A stretch of DNA of 64,000 nt, taken from NCBI RefSeq assembly GCF_002573715.1, contig NZ_PDHM01000022.1, positions 112,425 through 176,424 of the forward strand, read 5' to 3'. The notes under the pieces are model-generated. The model searched no databases. It saw nothing but the letters and a program-made list of their open reading frames with translations, and had not been told where the DNA came from. Both the position numbers and the translations under genes were made by a program. The stretch comes from Paenibacillus sp. EZ-K15. GTDB taxonomy: Bacteria; Bacillota; Bacilli; Paenibacillales; Paenibacillaceae. This document shows, in pieces, positions 50,708-59,220 of this stretch. Each line of letters starts with the position of its first letter. The stretch's first letter is position 1.

Positions 50708-50708
50708 C

Positions 50709-52028
50709 TTAGACCACCTTCACTTTCATGTATACTTTTTCAATTGCATCCACTGGCTGTACCTTAATATCCACAAACAGCACATCGCCTTCTGTACCAG
50801 GTGTCACCACAATATCCTCGTTCGCATCAAAATTCTGAATAGCTCCAATATTCTGCAGAGATGCAAAATACGCCGCACATTCCGCCCAGAACAGCGTCCG
50901 GCCATCCACATTGTTATCTACCTTACCGATATAGGACTTCTCAAAAATCAGCTTTAGATCGTTTGCAATTCCATCCAGCACGCGAACCACCCGGTTTTTG
51001 GAAAAGTGTCGCGCTTTCGCTGGCTCAATCGAGGTAAAGCTGTTAATATCCTGCTCGACCACGGCTTTCCCGCCGCTGTAGCTGAACAGAAACTCGCCCT
51101 TCGTGAGCGCCGCTTCAATCTCCGTATGGCTCAAGCGAACATCGGTATCCACCGCTTCATCGTAAGCCGCATACGTAAGGGATTCGTTAACGGCTGCTGC
51201 AGCCGTAGCACCAGTGACCCAGGCAACTGCCTTCACCTTATCCACGACGGTGCTGTCGGTGAGAACAACGCCATTTTTTACGCTGATGACTCCTTCATAA
51301 TCCGCAGCCGAATAATCAGACAGCACAGCTTGAACTTTCTTGCCTTCCTGCTCACGAAGACGCTTGACGAATGCGGTATACAGGGACTTAAGCGTTGGGT
51401 CACCCGACAACAGACCTACAGTCTGGAATTCTTGAACCTCAAGCGCGGCAAGAAAATCCACATGCTCTTGGTTGGTTACGGTGCCGTTCGCGCCGCCTGT
51501 GAGAGCAAAGCCAGCCGTAGCCGCCAAATCGCCGGTATCCGGTGCGAAGGCTACGTACAAGTTCGGTTTCAGTTCGGCCGCACTGGCTACAAGCTGTTTT
51601 TCTACGACTTTGCCGCTCAGCAAGGTGCTGACCACGAACTTGCCGGGATCATCGACGGCGTTCTCAATGACGATCTGGATGTCATTTCCGCGTTCGCCGC
51701 CATAAAGTGCGGTTACTTTGAGACCAGCAACAGAAGCTGCAGCCTGGGCGCCGCTATTTAAGCGGTACAACAGAAGCGTGCCAGCACGCTTAAGTACTTC
51801 TTTTACCGAGAGCAACTGTAGTGATGTGATATCATATCCCAGCACCTCTACCAGGTTGGTGCCTGGTTTGATCGTCAGGATTTTATGTGGCTCTCCCCAT
51901 GGAAGGGACAAGCCCAACGCCGCAATCCCCCTTTCACCTACGCGCCCGATCGGCTGCTCCTGCGATGAGATTTGGGTGTATACGCCTGGTCTTACTTTGT
52001 TTGGTGTTGTCCATGTTCCTCCGGCCAT
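50709..52028 (-). CDS. xkdK: Tail sheath protein, XkdK-like (module A)
   Basis: A complete 439-residue contractile sheath subunit. N-terminal WTTPNKVRPGVYTQ, GERGIAALGLSLPWG, a GGERGNDIQI block (about 110), and the C-terminal DGIANDLKLIFEKSYIGKV are typical of phage_sheath_1 proteins. Sheath contraction drives the tube into the target cell. Start ATG 52028 follows AAAGGAGG, which lies inside the end of the small gene before it. Confidence 0.92.
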   Translation of the reverse strand: MAGGTWTTPNKVRPGVYTQISSQEQPIGRVGERGIAALGLSLPWGEPHKILTIKPGTNLVEVLGYDITSLQLLSVKEVLKRAGTLLLYRLNSGAQAAASVAGLKVTALYGGERGNDIQIVIENAVDDPGKFVVSTLLSGKVVEKQLVASAAELKPNLYVAFAPDTGDLAATAGFALTGGANGTVTNQEHVDFLAALEVQEFQTVGLLSGDPTLKSLYTAFVKRLREQEGKKVQAVLSDYSAADYEGVISVKNGVVLTDSTVVDKVKAVAWVTGATAAAAVNESLTYAAYDEAVDTDVRLSHTEIEAALTKGEFLFSYSGGKAVVEQDINSFTSIEPAKARHFSKNRVVRVLDGIANDLKLIFEKSYIGKVDNNVDGRTLFWAECAAYFASLQNIGAIQNFDANEDIVVTPGTEGDVLFVDIKVQPVDAIEKVYMKVKVV

Positions 52029-52202
52029 TTAGATGACCTCCTTTTTCAAAAATGTGGTTAATTGGTCTTTCGCTTGCTGAATGGTGTACGTCTTGCCCTC
52101 TTCGAGAATGGCGCTCAGCACATCCTTCTCGCGATTACTGAATTGATTGGATTGTGCCAACTGGTGTTTGTTGAACGCTGGTGCTGTTTCTTTTTTACTC
52201 AT
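52029..52202 (-). CDS. Small phage protein between tail terminator and sheath
   Basis: A 57-residue protein starting MSKKETAPAFNKHQLAQS and rich in Lys, Glu and Gln, helical. Its ATG overlaps the TGA of the preceding gene (ATGA), and its stop is followed immediately by the sheath ATG, so it is firmly embedded in the operon. A short gene also sits between xkdJ and xkdK in PBSX. Function is unknown. Confidence 0.8.
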   Translation of the reverse strand: MSKKETAPAFNKHQLAQSNQFSNREKDVLSAILEEGKTYTIQQAKDQLTTFLKKEVI

Positions 52203-52636
52203 TTCAATCCGCCTCCCTGTTTCAATGTTTGCATCTTCATGTCGTTCTCTTCCTGATCCGTTGTCATCTGAATGACATACTCTGCGCGAAAATATCCTTC
52301 TCCCATTGCCCCATCATTCCCCGTTGGGCGCTCCCACGCCACTGATGAGGCGCGGCATGGTCGACCGCCAATATCTAGTGAAGTCAACGTTTCAAGCATA
52401 TCGTCCATGATCGTTGCCACTGACTTCCCTTCCGTTGGCACGTAAGAGATGTGGAAACGAAAACGAGCCGCATATCGACTTGTCGATATCGGCTCGAACT
52501 CGGCTAGGGTTAGCTCAGTTTTGAAGTATGGGGCTGGTGGTAGTGGTGTGGCATCCTCTTTGAAAATGAGGGAGATGTCTTTAAATTTCGTTTGCAAGGC
52601 GCTTTTCAGAGAAGTTTGCATTTGCTGAACAATCAT
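52199..52636 (-). CDS. XkdJ-position tail terminator-like protein (module A)
   Basis: A 145-residue protein with the look of small tail-terminator/completion proteins (YqbJ/XkdJ or DUF6838-like): a helical start MIVQQMQTSLKSALQTKF, strand-rich middle and SRYAARFRFHISY. It would cap the tail end. The ATG at 52636 overlaps the TGA of a short upstream frame (ATGA). GAGGAGGTGA precedes it. Module B's counterpart, if any, lies beyond the window. Confidence 0.65.
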   Translation of the reverse strand: MIVQQMQTSLKSALQTKFKDISLIFKEDATPLPPAPYFKTELTLAEFEPISTSRYAARFRFHISYVPTEGKSVATIMDDMLETLTSLDIGGRPCRASSVAWERPTGNDGAMGEGYFRAEYVIQMTTDQEENDMKMQTLKQGGGLK

Positions 52637-52758
52637 ACTAGATCACCTCCTCTTCCGGCTTGAAGGCTGTAGGTGTAATAATCATAAATTTTTATAAATT
52701 CATTATCCCAAGAGTAAGGACCTATGAACTGTGCTAAGGCAAATTCAACGAGCTCCAA
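52633..52758 (-). pseudogene. 3' remnant of an upstream phage gene at the module junction
   Basis: A 41-codon frame (ELVEFALAQFIGPYSWDNEF... to GGDLV) without a good start; only a TTG at 52758. Its TGA overlaps the ATG of the next gene, the coupling expected between neighbouring phage genes. It looks like the tail end of a gene, such as an xkdI-position protein, that was cut when module A was joined behind module B. It could also be a small intact gene. Confidence 0.4.
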
Positions 52759-52761
52759 CAG

Positions 52762-52938
52762 TTACTCTTCAAAATGTTCCATCTGGATATCAGTCGAATT
52801 AGTATTTGCTTCCTCTTGATCTCTCAGAGTAAGAAAACCATTAATAATTCTGGCTTCTTCGCTCAGTACGTACATTTGCGCGTGAATCTCCTGCAAACGC
52901 AGCTTTGCAAGTTGTCGGATATCTTGCGTATTTTCCAT
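52762..52938 (-). CDS. Small phage protein, last gene of module B
   Basis: A 58-residue, acidic, helical protein (MENTQDIRQLAKLRLQEI...). ATG 52938 follows GGGAGGAAAAG, a strong site. It follows the XkdX-position gene by 15 bases in the same direction. No family is recognised. It is in frame with, and ends 3 bases before, the remnant at 52633-52758. Confidence 0.6.
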   Translation of the reverse strand: MENTQDIRQLAKLRLQEIHAQMYVLSEEARIINGFLTLRDQEEANTNSTDIQMEHFEE

Positions 52939-52953
52939 CGTATCTTTTCCTCC

Positions 52954-53196
52954 CTAAATATTGAACCATTCATTTGCCTGGTCAGTTCCAACCAGCGCTA
53001 ACGTTTCCTGATATTCATCTTCAGTAATTCTTTCAGTTGAAAGCGCAAAGTCGATCTTGTCCTTTCCAAAATTGGCTGCTGCATACGACTTTATGTCCAA
53101 GTGAAAGCTGTGTCCTATGGAATTAAATTTTCGAGTACCATCCTCAAATATTGCGAATCCATACCCTCGTACCATGCGTTGTCTTGCTGTCAGCAA
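52954..53196 (-). CDS. Small tail protein with XkdX-like end (module B)
   Basis: An 80-residue protein of unknown function. The C-terminal stretch RITEDEYQETLALVG recalls the ITPEEYxxITG end of XkdX proteins, but the rest differs. The TTG at 53196 is 7 bases after GGGAGG; a GTG at 53205 overlaps that site, and an ATG at 53175 is a further option. Position after the fibre genes matches xkdX in module A. Confidence 0.55.
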   Translation of the reverse strand: MLTARQRMVRGYGFAIFEDGTRKFNSIGHSFHLDIKSYAAANFGKDKIDFALSTERITEDEYQETLALVGTDQANEWFNI

Positions 53197-53216
53197 AAAA
53201 ATCACCTCCCAGATAT

Positions 53217-53666
53217 TTAAATAATGCCTTCGGTCGCAAGAGCTTCGAGAATAAAAAGCTGGTCGTCTTGCATTGCTGCATTGCGAAGCTTCAACTCGTC
53301 GGCTATAATTTGCAATTCAGAGTTTTTCTTTTTCAGAACTTCTAGGGAATCTTCTGGTTGAACAGCGAATTTTTCAAATATAACCATATCGGTTAACTCA
53401 TCCGCGTGACGCTCAATGTATTCAAGCGCATTCTCCTCCGTAATAGGAACAATACCCATTTCAAATGGCGCATGAGGTTGAAGAAACGTCCTGTCTCCGA
53501 CCTGTAATACGTAATAACGTGCGTTATCATTTCCAGTCGGGTTATGGATAAACTGTCCATTGAACTTGTCAGTGAACTTATACACTTGATGCATAACGGT
53601 TAACCCACCGATAAACTGTTGTAACTCCTCTTCTGTACAAATTAATTCTCTACCTTTGTATTCCAT
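53217..53666 (-). CDS. XkdW-position protein (module B)
   Basis: A 149-residue protein with a strand-rich first half and a C-terminal coiled coil (about 108-140, LEVLKKKNSELQII). No family is firmly recognised. ATG 53666 follows GGGAGG. It lies between the kelch-type adhesin and the XkdX-like gene, so a role in fibre attachment or folding is the best guess. A+T content is higher than in the baseplate genes. Confidence 0.6.
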   Translation of the reverse strand: MEYKGRELICTEEELQQFIGGLTVMHQVYKFTDKFNGQFIHNPTGNDNARYYVLQVGDRTFLQPHAPFEMGIVPITEENALEYIERHADELTDMVIFEKFAVQPEDSLEVLKKKNSELQIIADELKLRNAAMQDDQLFILEALATEGII

Positions 53667-53677
53667 TTGGTACCTCC

Positions 53678-54655
53678 CTACCCCATTGTGTATTCCAAGG
53701 TTTGATATGAGAACGAACCATTATTGGCGTTCACACCTCCTGGAATGTAAGCCTTATTCCCGACAACTGCTCCTTTTGTTCCATAGATCGACTGTCCACT
53801 TGGTGATACATCGGGCGAAGTCACCCATGTATTTGTTACTGGATCATAGACATCAAGTTGATTCCATAATCGATATACATAAACTTTATTGTTATATGAC
53901 CATGCGCAAGGCCGCTCATTAGCGAACAACGCGTTCGCCTTTTGCGTCCAAGTATTTGTGCTAGGTGTAAACTGATAAACGTAGTTCGTCCAACGATTCT
54001 CAGTCGTCATACCACCGATAGTATAAAGACTATTGCTGACTACCGCTGAGGCTCCATATGCAATAGGATTAGGCATGCTTGCCATTATCGTAGAGCTATT
54101 AGTTGCTGGATTGTACTGGTATGTGTTCATGTATAAGTAACGGTCAAAACCACCTGCTGTATATCCAAATGAACCGATAGTGCCAGAAAATTGTGATTCT
54201 CCAGATGCCGTTGCTTGATAACTTCGGTACGTATTCGTTGTTGGACTATAAATAACTCCTATATGGTAGTCTGCGTTACCACCCTGCATATAAATCTCAT
54301 TGTTAATAACGAAAGACGCGCCATTTACCTTTCTATAAAACATATCTGCCATAAACGACCATGTATTCGTTATTGGATCGTATCGCTCATTACGTTTTGA
54401 CTCATAGCCATCTGCAATAGCTCCAGCAAATCCACCAATTGTATACACATAGTTTCCTACGGAATTTACGTAGCCCCAGACATGAGTTGTATTCATATTA
54501 GCCACTACTTTAAATCCTTGACCTGTCCAAACCTGCTTCCAAACTCCACCGATCCTTACCCAAACCTGAGTTGCTTTCCGCCATGTTCCGCCTACTCGAG
54601 TATGAACGCTAGAGACGTTTCGAAACGTGCCTCCGGCACGAACACTTAGCGCCAT
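53678..54655 (-). CDS. Kelch-repeat tail adhesin (module B)
   Basis: A 325-residue protein. Residues 1-45 hold three copies of a VRxGGTWRxxxxV repeat, a common phage fibre motif. Residues 50-325 form about six kelch repeats (YTIGG, YDPITNTWSFMADM, YNPATNSS, YQFTPSTNTWTQKA, YDPVTNTWVTSPD), predicted to fold as a beta-propeller. It probably serves as the receptor-binding tip. ATG 54655 follows GGAAAGGGGG. It follows the fibre gene by 18 bases. A+T-rich, unlike the baseplate genes. Confidence 0.75.
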   Translation of the reverse strand: MALSVRAGGTFRNVSSVHTRVGGTWRKATQVWVRIGGVWKQVWTGQGFKVVANMNTTHVWGYVNSVGNYVYTIGGFAGAIADGYESKRNERYDPITNTWSFMADMFYRKVNGASFVINNEIYMQGGNADYHIGVIYSPTTNTYRSYQATASGESQFSGTIGSFGYTAGGFDRYLYMNTYQYNPATNSSTIMASMPNPIAYGASAVVSNSLYTIGGMTTENRWTNYVYQFTPSTNTWTQKANALFANERPCAWSYNNKVYVYRLWNQLDVYDPVTNTWVTSPDVSPSGQSIYGTKGAVVGNKAYIPGGVNANNGSFSYQTLEYTMG

Positions 54656-54673
54656 AAAAGGGTCCCCCTTTCC

Positions 54674-55678
54674 TTATGAATATTGAATCCATATTTGACC
54701 ATCGAACCCACCAGACGGCGCTGCTGTTGATTTGACAATATGCGACTCGGTCATAATATCGCCTCCGCCTTTATTCCAATTTAGCTTTATATCAATTAAG
54801 GCGTTATCACTTGGTCGAGTAGCTCGAAAAATAAGACCTGCCCCCCCATAAGCGTCATTAACACTATTAATAATCGCTTTATTACGCCATCCATTTAACG
54901 GTATATTTCCAGCATTTAAGAAAACATAAGCATCTTGGGACGTCGAGACGCCCATGGCTCCGGTAGTTACTGTAAAGGATCCGTCTGTACCGAAAGCTGC
55001 GCGCCGTGTTTTACCAACAACAAAAGAAAGTTCCTGAGCCGTTGCAGTCCCGATAATAAGACCCGGATTACATCCGTAGAATCCTGAATCATGAACGGCA
55101 AGAACCCCCTGCGATTGATCCGTCCGAAGCGTGAGATTTAGGTTACCGGTTCGATAAATGTCAACTACCTTGGACCATCCTTCGGTATTCCATGCCTCTG
55201 TTTGGCTCCCTATCATGATGTGTCCAGATGTATCGATTCCAAACATTCGTGTACCGGTACCGTAATTGCCGTTATAGACTCGTAAGGCAGGCTTTGTGGA
55301 CACATCATCTGAAACAAGGTGGAAGTTTTTCGCTGCCATTGAATCCTGTCCGATCTGCATCCCGGCACGGCTGGTCAAAATACGATCCAGCCATACAAAA
55401 GAACCGGACGCTGTAACTCGACCGCGCACTTGATTATTCGTGATGAATCGAAAATCATGATTCGTTGGCGTACCGATCCATGGATCATTTGCATCGGAAC
55501 CGATTCGAAGAATACGTGTTCCGTCGGTTACATCTATCATTCCCGCATCTAGTACCCCCCCCTTCCTAGGCATTACTTTGCTATCGATATCTTCCGCTAG
55601 AGCGTTCAGATCTCTGACAACGTTCGCCGTCATTGTGTCATCAATGAGCGGTAGTCCTAAAGCTGCTGTTAGTGCCAT
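54674..55678 (-). CDS. Tail fibre protein (module B)
   Basis: A 334-residue fibre-type protein: an N-terminal helical attachment part (DDTMTANVVRDLNALAEDID), then repeated strand-rich stretches with many Gly/Asn turns (GTRILRIGSDAND, GTGTRMFGIDTSGHIMIGS), ending FDGQIWIQYS. It resembles the shaft of phage side fibres without a chaperone domain. It starts 3 bases after xkdU and is A+T-rich relative to it. Partner of the kelch-type protein by position. Confidence 0.7.
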   Translation of the reverse strand: MALTAALGLPLIDDTMTANVVRDLNALAEDIDSKVMPRKGGVLDAGMIDVTDGTRILRIGSDANDPWIGTPTNHDFRFITNNQVRGRVTASGSFVWLDRILTSRAGMQIGQDSMAAKNFHLVSDDVSTKPALRVYNGNYGTGTRMFGIDTSGHIMIGSQTEAWNTEGWSKVVDIYRTGNLNLTLRTDQSQGVLAVHDSGFYGCNPGLIIGTATAQELSFVVGKTRRAAFGTDGSFTVTTGAMGVSTSQDAYVFLNAGNIPLNGWRNKAIINSVNDAYGGAGLIFRATRPSDNALIDIKLNWNKGGGDIMTESHIVKSTAAPSGGFDGQIWIQYS

Positions 55679-55681
55679 ATG

Positions 55682-56263
55682 TTACGTCAACCCCCTATTA
55701 TAAATTGCGCCATATGTTTTTCCCGTTGCCGCCACATCCCCATATGTCAGGCCACTCTCCACAAGCTCAACATAAGTATAAAACCGGAACGCATACGCCA
55801 CCGCCAGATGCGCCGGCTTGATCTCCTCGATCGCGGCTTTCAAATCCTCCAGATTCGGCGGGATGCCGAGCGTATCCACGAATTTAACCGTGAAGCCCCA
55901 TTCCTCGGGCTGAAAAGATACCTCAACCGTGCCGCCATCGTAAGCTTCCGCCACATTCTTTACGAGCGCTCCCGAGAAGGTTCCCGCTCCGCGCAGCTTG
56001 GACTCCAGCACCGCCCGTCGCTGCTCGATCGGTTTATTCCGATCTGTCGAAATGCCGAGCTCCATCTCCCAGCGTTCCAAACCCCAAGTCGCTGTGCGGA
56101 CAAAGAACTGGTCTGCAGCTGAGTTCAGCGCCTGATAAAGCGCGTCCAGTTCGCTACCCTTGGCATCCATATCGGATTGCATGACACGGGAGGTCTCGTA
56201 ATAGGCCGGAAGATAAGAAAACAGCTCGCGACCTCGCAAGCTGTTCATTCGGATATTATTCAC
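55682..56263 (-). CDS. xkdU: XkdU-like baseplate protein, YmfQ/DUF2313 (module B)
   Basis: A 193-residue YmfQ-family protein with QRRAVLESKLRGAG, DTLGIPPNL and EEIKPAHLAV, the same blocks as the module A copy. The GTG at 56263 overlaps the end of xkdT by 8 bases; an ATG at 56248 is an alternative. G+C-rich like the rest of the baseplate genes of this module. Confidence 0.88.
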   Translation of the reverse strand: MNNIRMNSLRGRELFSYLPAYYETSRVMQSDMDAKGSELDALYQALNSAADQFFVRTATWGLERWEMELGISTDRNKPIEQRRAVLESKLRGAGTFSGALVKNVAEAYDGGTVEVSFQPEEWGFTVKFVDTLGIPPNLEDLKAAIEEIKPAHLAVAYAFRFYTYVELVESGLTYGDVAATGKTYGAIYNRGLT

Positions 56264-57410
56264 TTACGCTCACCGTCCCCAGCACCGCTACCTGACCGGA
56301 GCCAATTTCGATATTTTGCTGCTCGGTGTGGCCGTTAATCGTCAAATCCGAGTAGTCGACGATAATTGGAATATCCAGCAATACGGCGGCAATTCGCGTA
56401 TACCTTACCAAAGGATCCTTCCGGTTAAAAGCGATCTGCTGTAAATACGTGCGAACGCCGTCTTCGATCAGCTTCCGGATTTCTTCCATTGTCGAAGGCT
56501 GCTCCTGCGTGCGCTGCACTTTGACGGAGATATCAATCGCCACTTCCGCCGCAGGCATCACCGTGATCACCGGACCGGCCGGGGCAACGCCTTCGCCTTG
56601 TCCATCCCGGGACGGGTCAATGTACTGCTGAACGGCATCCACGATATCCTGGCTTGCCGCACGCTTGTCCGTATCTATGAGATACAGCCCGACGGTACCG
56701 GGTCCTTTCCACAATGGCGCTACTTCGACGCCGCCAACACCCGCGATCTCATTGGCCCACTGCATGTACTGCGCTTTGTTGCCGCTCGTTCCCTGACTCC
56801 GGACTTTGGCGTAAAAACGCTCCAGGAGCGACTGGTCGCTTTCGGTATCCGTCCCGCTCCGCGTGGGCTCCGGGTTCGTAACCGATGTTACGCCGCTGAC
56901 TGACGTCATCATGAGCTGAATGACACCTGCGGGAACATTGCCATTACTGCCCGGCGTGACGGCTCGGATCGGCGCCGTGCCGGTACCCAAGTCACTCAGC
57001 GTCACGCCTGATGTGGTCACATACTCCACGGAGGATTCCCCGGAGCCCTCATCGGCTGGTGTAGCGACATAGGTTCCGGCAGGCACGGTCGTCCCTGGCT
57101 TCCCCGTAAACAGAACGCTGCCGGACGAAGCGACCGCTTCCCGCCTAGTAATCCCATGCTCTGCCGTCCTCAGATCGAGTTCGGCAGAACGGATATCCGG
57201 ATGATCGCTTGCCACGGTACTCGCAAAGCCTCGACGCAGCAGCTCCTGAGCCCACAAAGCTGCCTCAGACAGCATAAACGCGACCGGCGCCTGCGCATCC
57301 CAAATAAAAGAGCCCTCCGACTTGTCGATGTCCGAAGGCACTTTGTTCAGCATGCGGTTCATAATGTTCTCTTCCGTCTGATCCAACAAATACAACGGCA
57401 AATCTGCCAT
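56256..57410 (-). CDS. xkdT: Baseplate J/gp47 family protein, XkdT (module B)
   Basis: A 384-residue baseplate wedge protein. It has the full-length Baseplate_J plan: SFIWDAQAPVAFMLSEAAL, GKPGTTVPAGTYV, GSNGNVPAG and the C-terminal DPLVRYTRIAAVLLDIPIIVDY. Its ATG overlaps the TGA of xkdS by one base. It is closer to classical gp47 proteins than the shorter module A copy. Confidence 0.9.
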   Translation of the reverse strand: MADLPLYLLDQTEENIMNRMLNKVPSDIDKSEGSFIWDAQAPVAFMLSEAALWAQELLRRGFASTVASDHPDIRSAELDLRTAEHGITRREAVASSGSVLFTGKPGTTVPAGTYVATPADEGSGESSVEYVTTSGVTLSDLGTGTAPIRAVTPGSNGNVPAGVIQLMMTSVSGVTSVTNPEPTRSGTDTESDQSLLERFYAKVRSQGTSGNKAQYMQWANEIAGVGGVEVAPLWKGPGTVGLYLIDTDKRAASQDIVDAVQQYIDPSRDGQGEGVAPAGPVITVMPAAEVAIDISVKVQRTQEQPSTMEEIRKLIEDGVRTYLQQIAFNRKDPLVRYTRIAAVLLDIPIIVDYSDLTINGHTEQQNIEIGSGQVAVLGTVSVSE

Positions 57411-57871
57411 CAGATCACCACGCTTTCTATAATTTCCGTCTCATCCCGAACACTCGTGATTCGGCAGCTGAAACGGCAAGCTTCTCCTTCCCAGGCAAAA
57501 AGGAACTGATCCACGCTCTCCGTCCGCGCATCCGCCAGCAGCGTCTCGGTCACCATGCGCTGAATCTCGCTTTCTTGCAGAGATCGGTCATATCCTTTGC
57601 CGACCAGCTCCTCCAGCTCGCTTCCGTAATCGCGCGTATAGATCAAATGACGGTAACGCGGCGTACGAATCGCTTTTTCACACCAAATGACCCAGGCTTC
57701 CTTCTCGTCCGCTACCGGAATCTTCCGGGTCGGGGACATTACAAACTCGCCGGCTTCAAAATCATACCTCCAGCTCCGTCCAAAAACAGCCCCGTCTCCT
57801 TCCAGCACCTCTGGATCGGTCGCATCCGTCCAGATCATATCATCGCCTTCAGGGAATAAATTAGCCACCAC
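57410..57871 (-). CDS. xkdS: XkdS-like protein, DUF2634 (module B)
   Basis: A 153-residue DUF2634 protein with RYRHLIYTRDYGSELEELVG, matching the block in the module A copy. It overlaps xkdR by 11 bases and xkdT by one, so the run is translationally coupled. It would link sheath and baseplate. Confidence 0.85.
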   Translation of the reverse strand: MVANLFPEGDDMIWTDATDPEVLEGDGAVFGRSWRYDFEAGEFVMSPTRKIPVADEKEAWVIWCEKAIRTPRYRHLIYTRDYGSELEELVGKGYDRSLQESEIQRMVTETLLADARTESVDQFLFAWEGEACRFSCRITSVRDETEIIESVVI

Positions 57872-58250
57872 TGCTCACCACCTTGCATAGGACCACCACG
57901 TCGTTACCGCTGTTGACCCGAACGGCGAGCACGCGGTCTCCCGGTTTCAGGCCTTTTCCCAATACAAAAAGGGTATCTTCAACTTCGTTCTCTTCGGCAT
58001 CAAACGTCATATCTTGCTGCTGGCCCCCCCAAGTCACGGTGCCCTTTGCCGTATAACGGGGAAAGGACAGCATTCCCGGCAGCTCCGCTACCATATAGTC
58101 CTGCAGCTCATGCTTGAAATCATCCAGCTTGAGTCCCGTAGAAGTTATCGTGCCGAGCACGGCCCCTACGCCGCCCATGGCTTGACGGGTTTGCTTATTC
58201 ATTGAGGCATATAAGGAGGACGCCAATTGTCCATAGGGGTCTTTATTCAA
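57861..58250 (-). CDS. xkdR: XkdR-like protein, DUF2577 (module B)
   Basis: A 129-residue DUF2577 protein, 31 residues longer than the module A copy, with an N-terminal helical part (QLASSLYASMNKQTRQAM) before the shared barrel (GLKPGDRVLAVRVNSGNDVVVL). Overlaps xkdQ by 8 bases and xkdS by 11. Confidence 0.82.
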   Translation of the reverse strand: MNKDPYGQLASSLYASMNKQTRQAMGGVGAVLGTITSTGLKLDDFKHELQDYMVAELPGMLSFPRYTAKGTVTWGGQQQDMTFDAEENEVEDTLFVLGKGLKPGDRVLAVRVNSGNDVVVLCKVVSSGG

Positions 58251-59220
58251 GGTAAAACCTCCTTTTTACATCGTCATAACTCCCCAGCTCCAGCATCATG
58301 CTTCCGGGACTGCCCAGCTCCCGGCTGACGGAAATTACGAGCAGTTTCATCGAGCCCAGCATGACCGCATCTCCGGCGCGGATCGTATTGACATCAGGTG
58401 CATTCAGGGAGATGGTCTCCCGAATCCCCCTCAGTTTGCTCCGGGCCAGCTGGCGGGCAGCCGCAGGCGACTTCACTTCATCGTCCTGAATAATAGCCTG
58501 GAGTTGGCCGTATTTTGCGATATCCTTCTCCTCGATGGCCATCACCTTGGAAGGAACCTCTTTTCCGGTCTCGCTTGCGGCTGTCGCCAGCACTTTGACC
58601 TTGGTCGCCGCGCCCTCCAACGTCCGCGATTGCGTAGTATCCGTGATGGCCTCCAGGATGTAGACCTCTTTGTTCGTTCCTAACTCGTACAGCTCAAGCC
58701 CTGAAGAGATCATCCGCGGATGATACAGCTTGCCGCCGGCTTTGGCCGTCTCCCGCAGATCAGCGAACATGCTCGCATAGATCGATTGTGTCCGGTAAAC
58801 GGAACGCCCCAACTGCTTCTCGGTATCCGGCAGTACCGCAATTTTCAGGTTCCAGTCCGCCGCGTACTTTTTGAATCGCTGGGTAGCGGTCTGCTTCGCC
58901 GGAAACAGATATTCATCCTCCGATTTGTCCAAATATACCGTCCGATCGTACAGCGTGAGGGTCATCCGCTTCACCCCATTATTCGAGGTTTCTACTTCCC
59001 ACACGACAGCCGGGTGCAGCAGGGGGACATAATCCTTCTTACCGTAAGGAATTCCGCTGATTCGGATCGCCATTCCCGGCGAGATCGGCGGCATATCCGG
59101 CGTTACGACCAAATTGACAGTTCCCTGATAAGCAACTTGTTCGAGTGAGTCCCGTAGATTGATCGCTTCCACCAAGGATGATACATCATATTGATCTTGC
59201 AAAATCACCTTATAACTCAT
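58243..59220 (-). CDS. xkdQ: XkdQ-like hub protein (module B)
   Basis: A 325-residue hub protein of the XkdQ/YqbQ family. Family-type blocks include GTVNLVVTPDMPPISPGMAIRI, the LYDRTVYLDKSEDEY turn and the C-terminal IRAGDAVMLGSMKLLVISVSR. It overlaps xkdP by 4 bases and xkdR by 8. Expected at the tail tip. Confidence 0.87.
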   Translation of the reverse strand: MSYKVILQDQYDVSSLVEAINLRDSLEQVAYQGTVNLVVTPDMPPISPGMAIRISGIPYGKKDYVPLLHPAVVWEVETSNNGVKRMTLTLYDRTVYLDKSEDEYLFPAKQTATQRFKKYAADWNLKIAVLPDTEKQLGRSVYRTQSIYASMFADLRETAKAGGKLYHPRMISSGLELYELGTNKEVYILEAITDTTQSRTLEGAATKVKVLATAASETGKEVPSKVMAIEEKDIAKYGQLQAIIQDDEVKSPAAARQLARSKLRGIRETISLNAPDVNTIRAGDAVMLGSMKLLVISVSRELGSPGSMMLELGSYDDVKRRFYLE

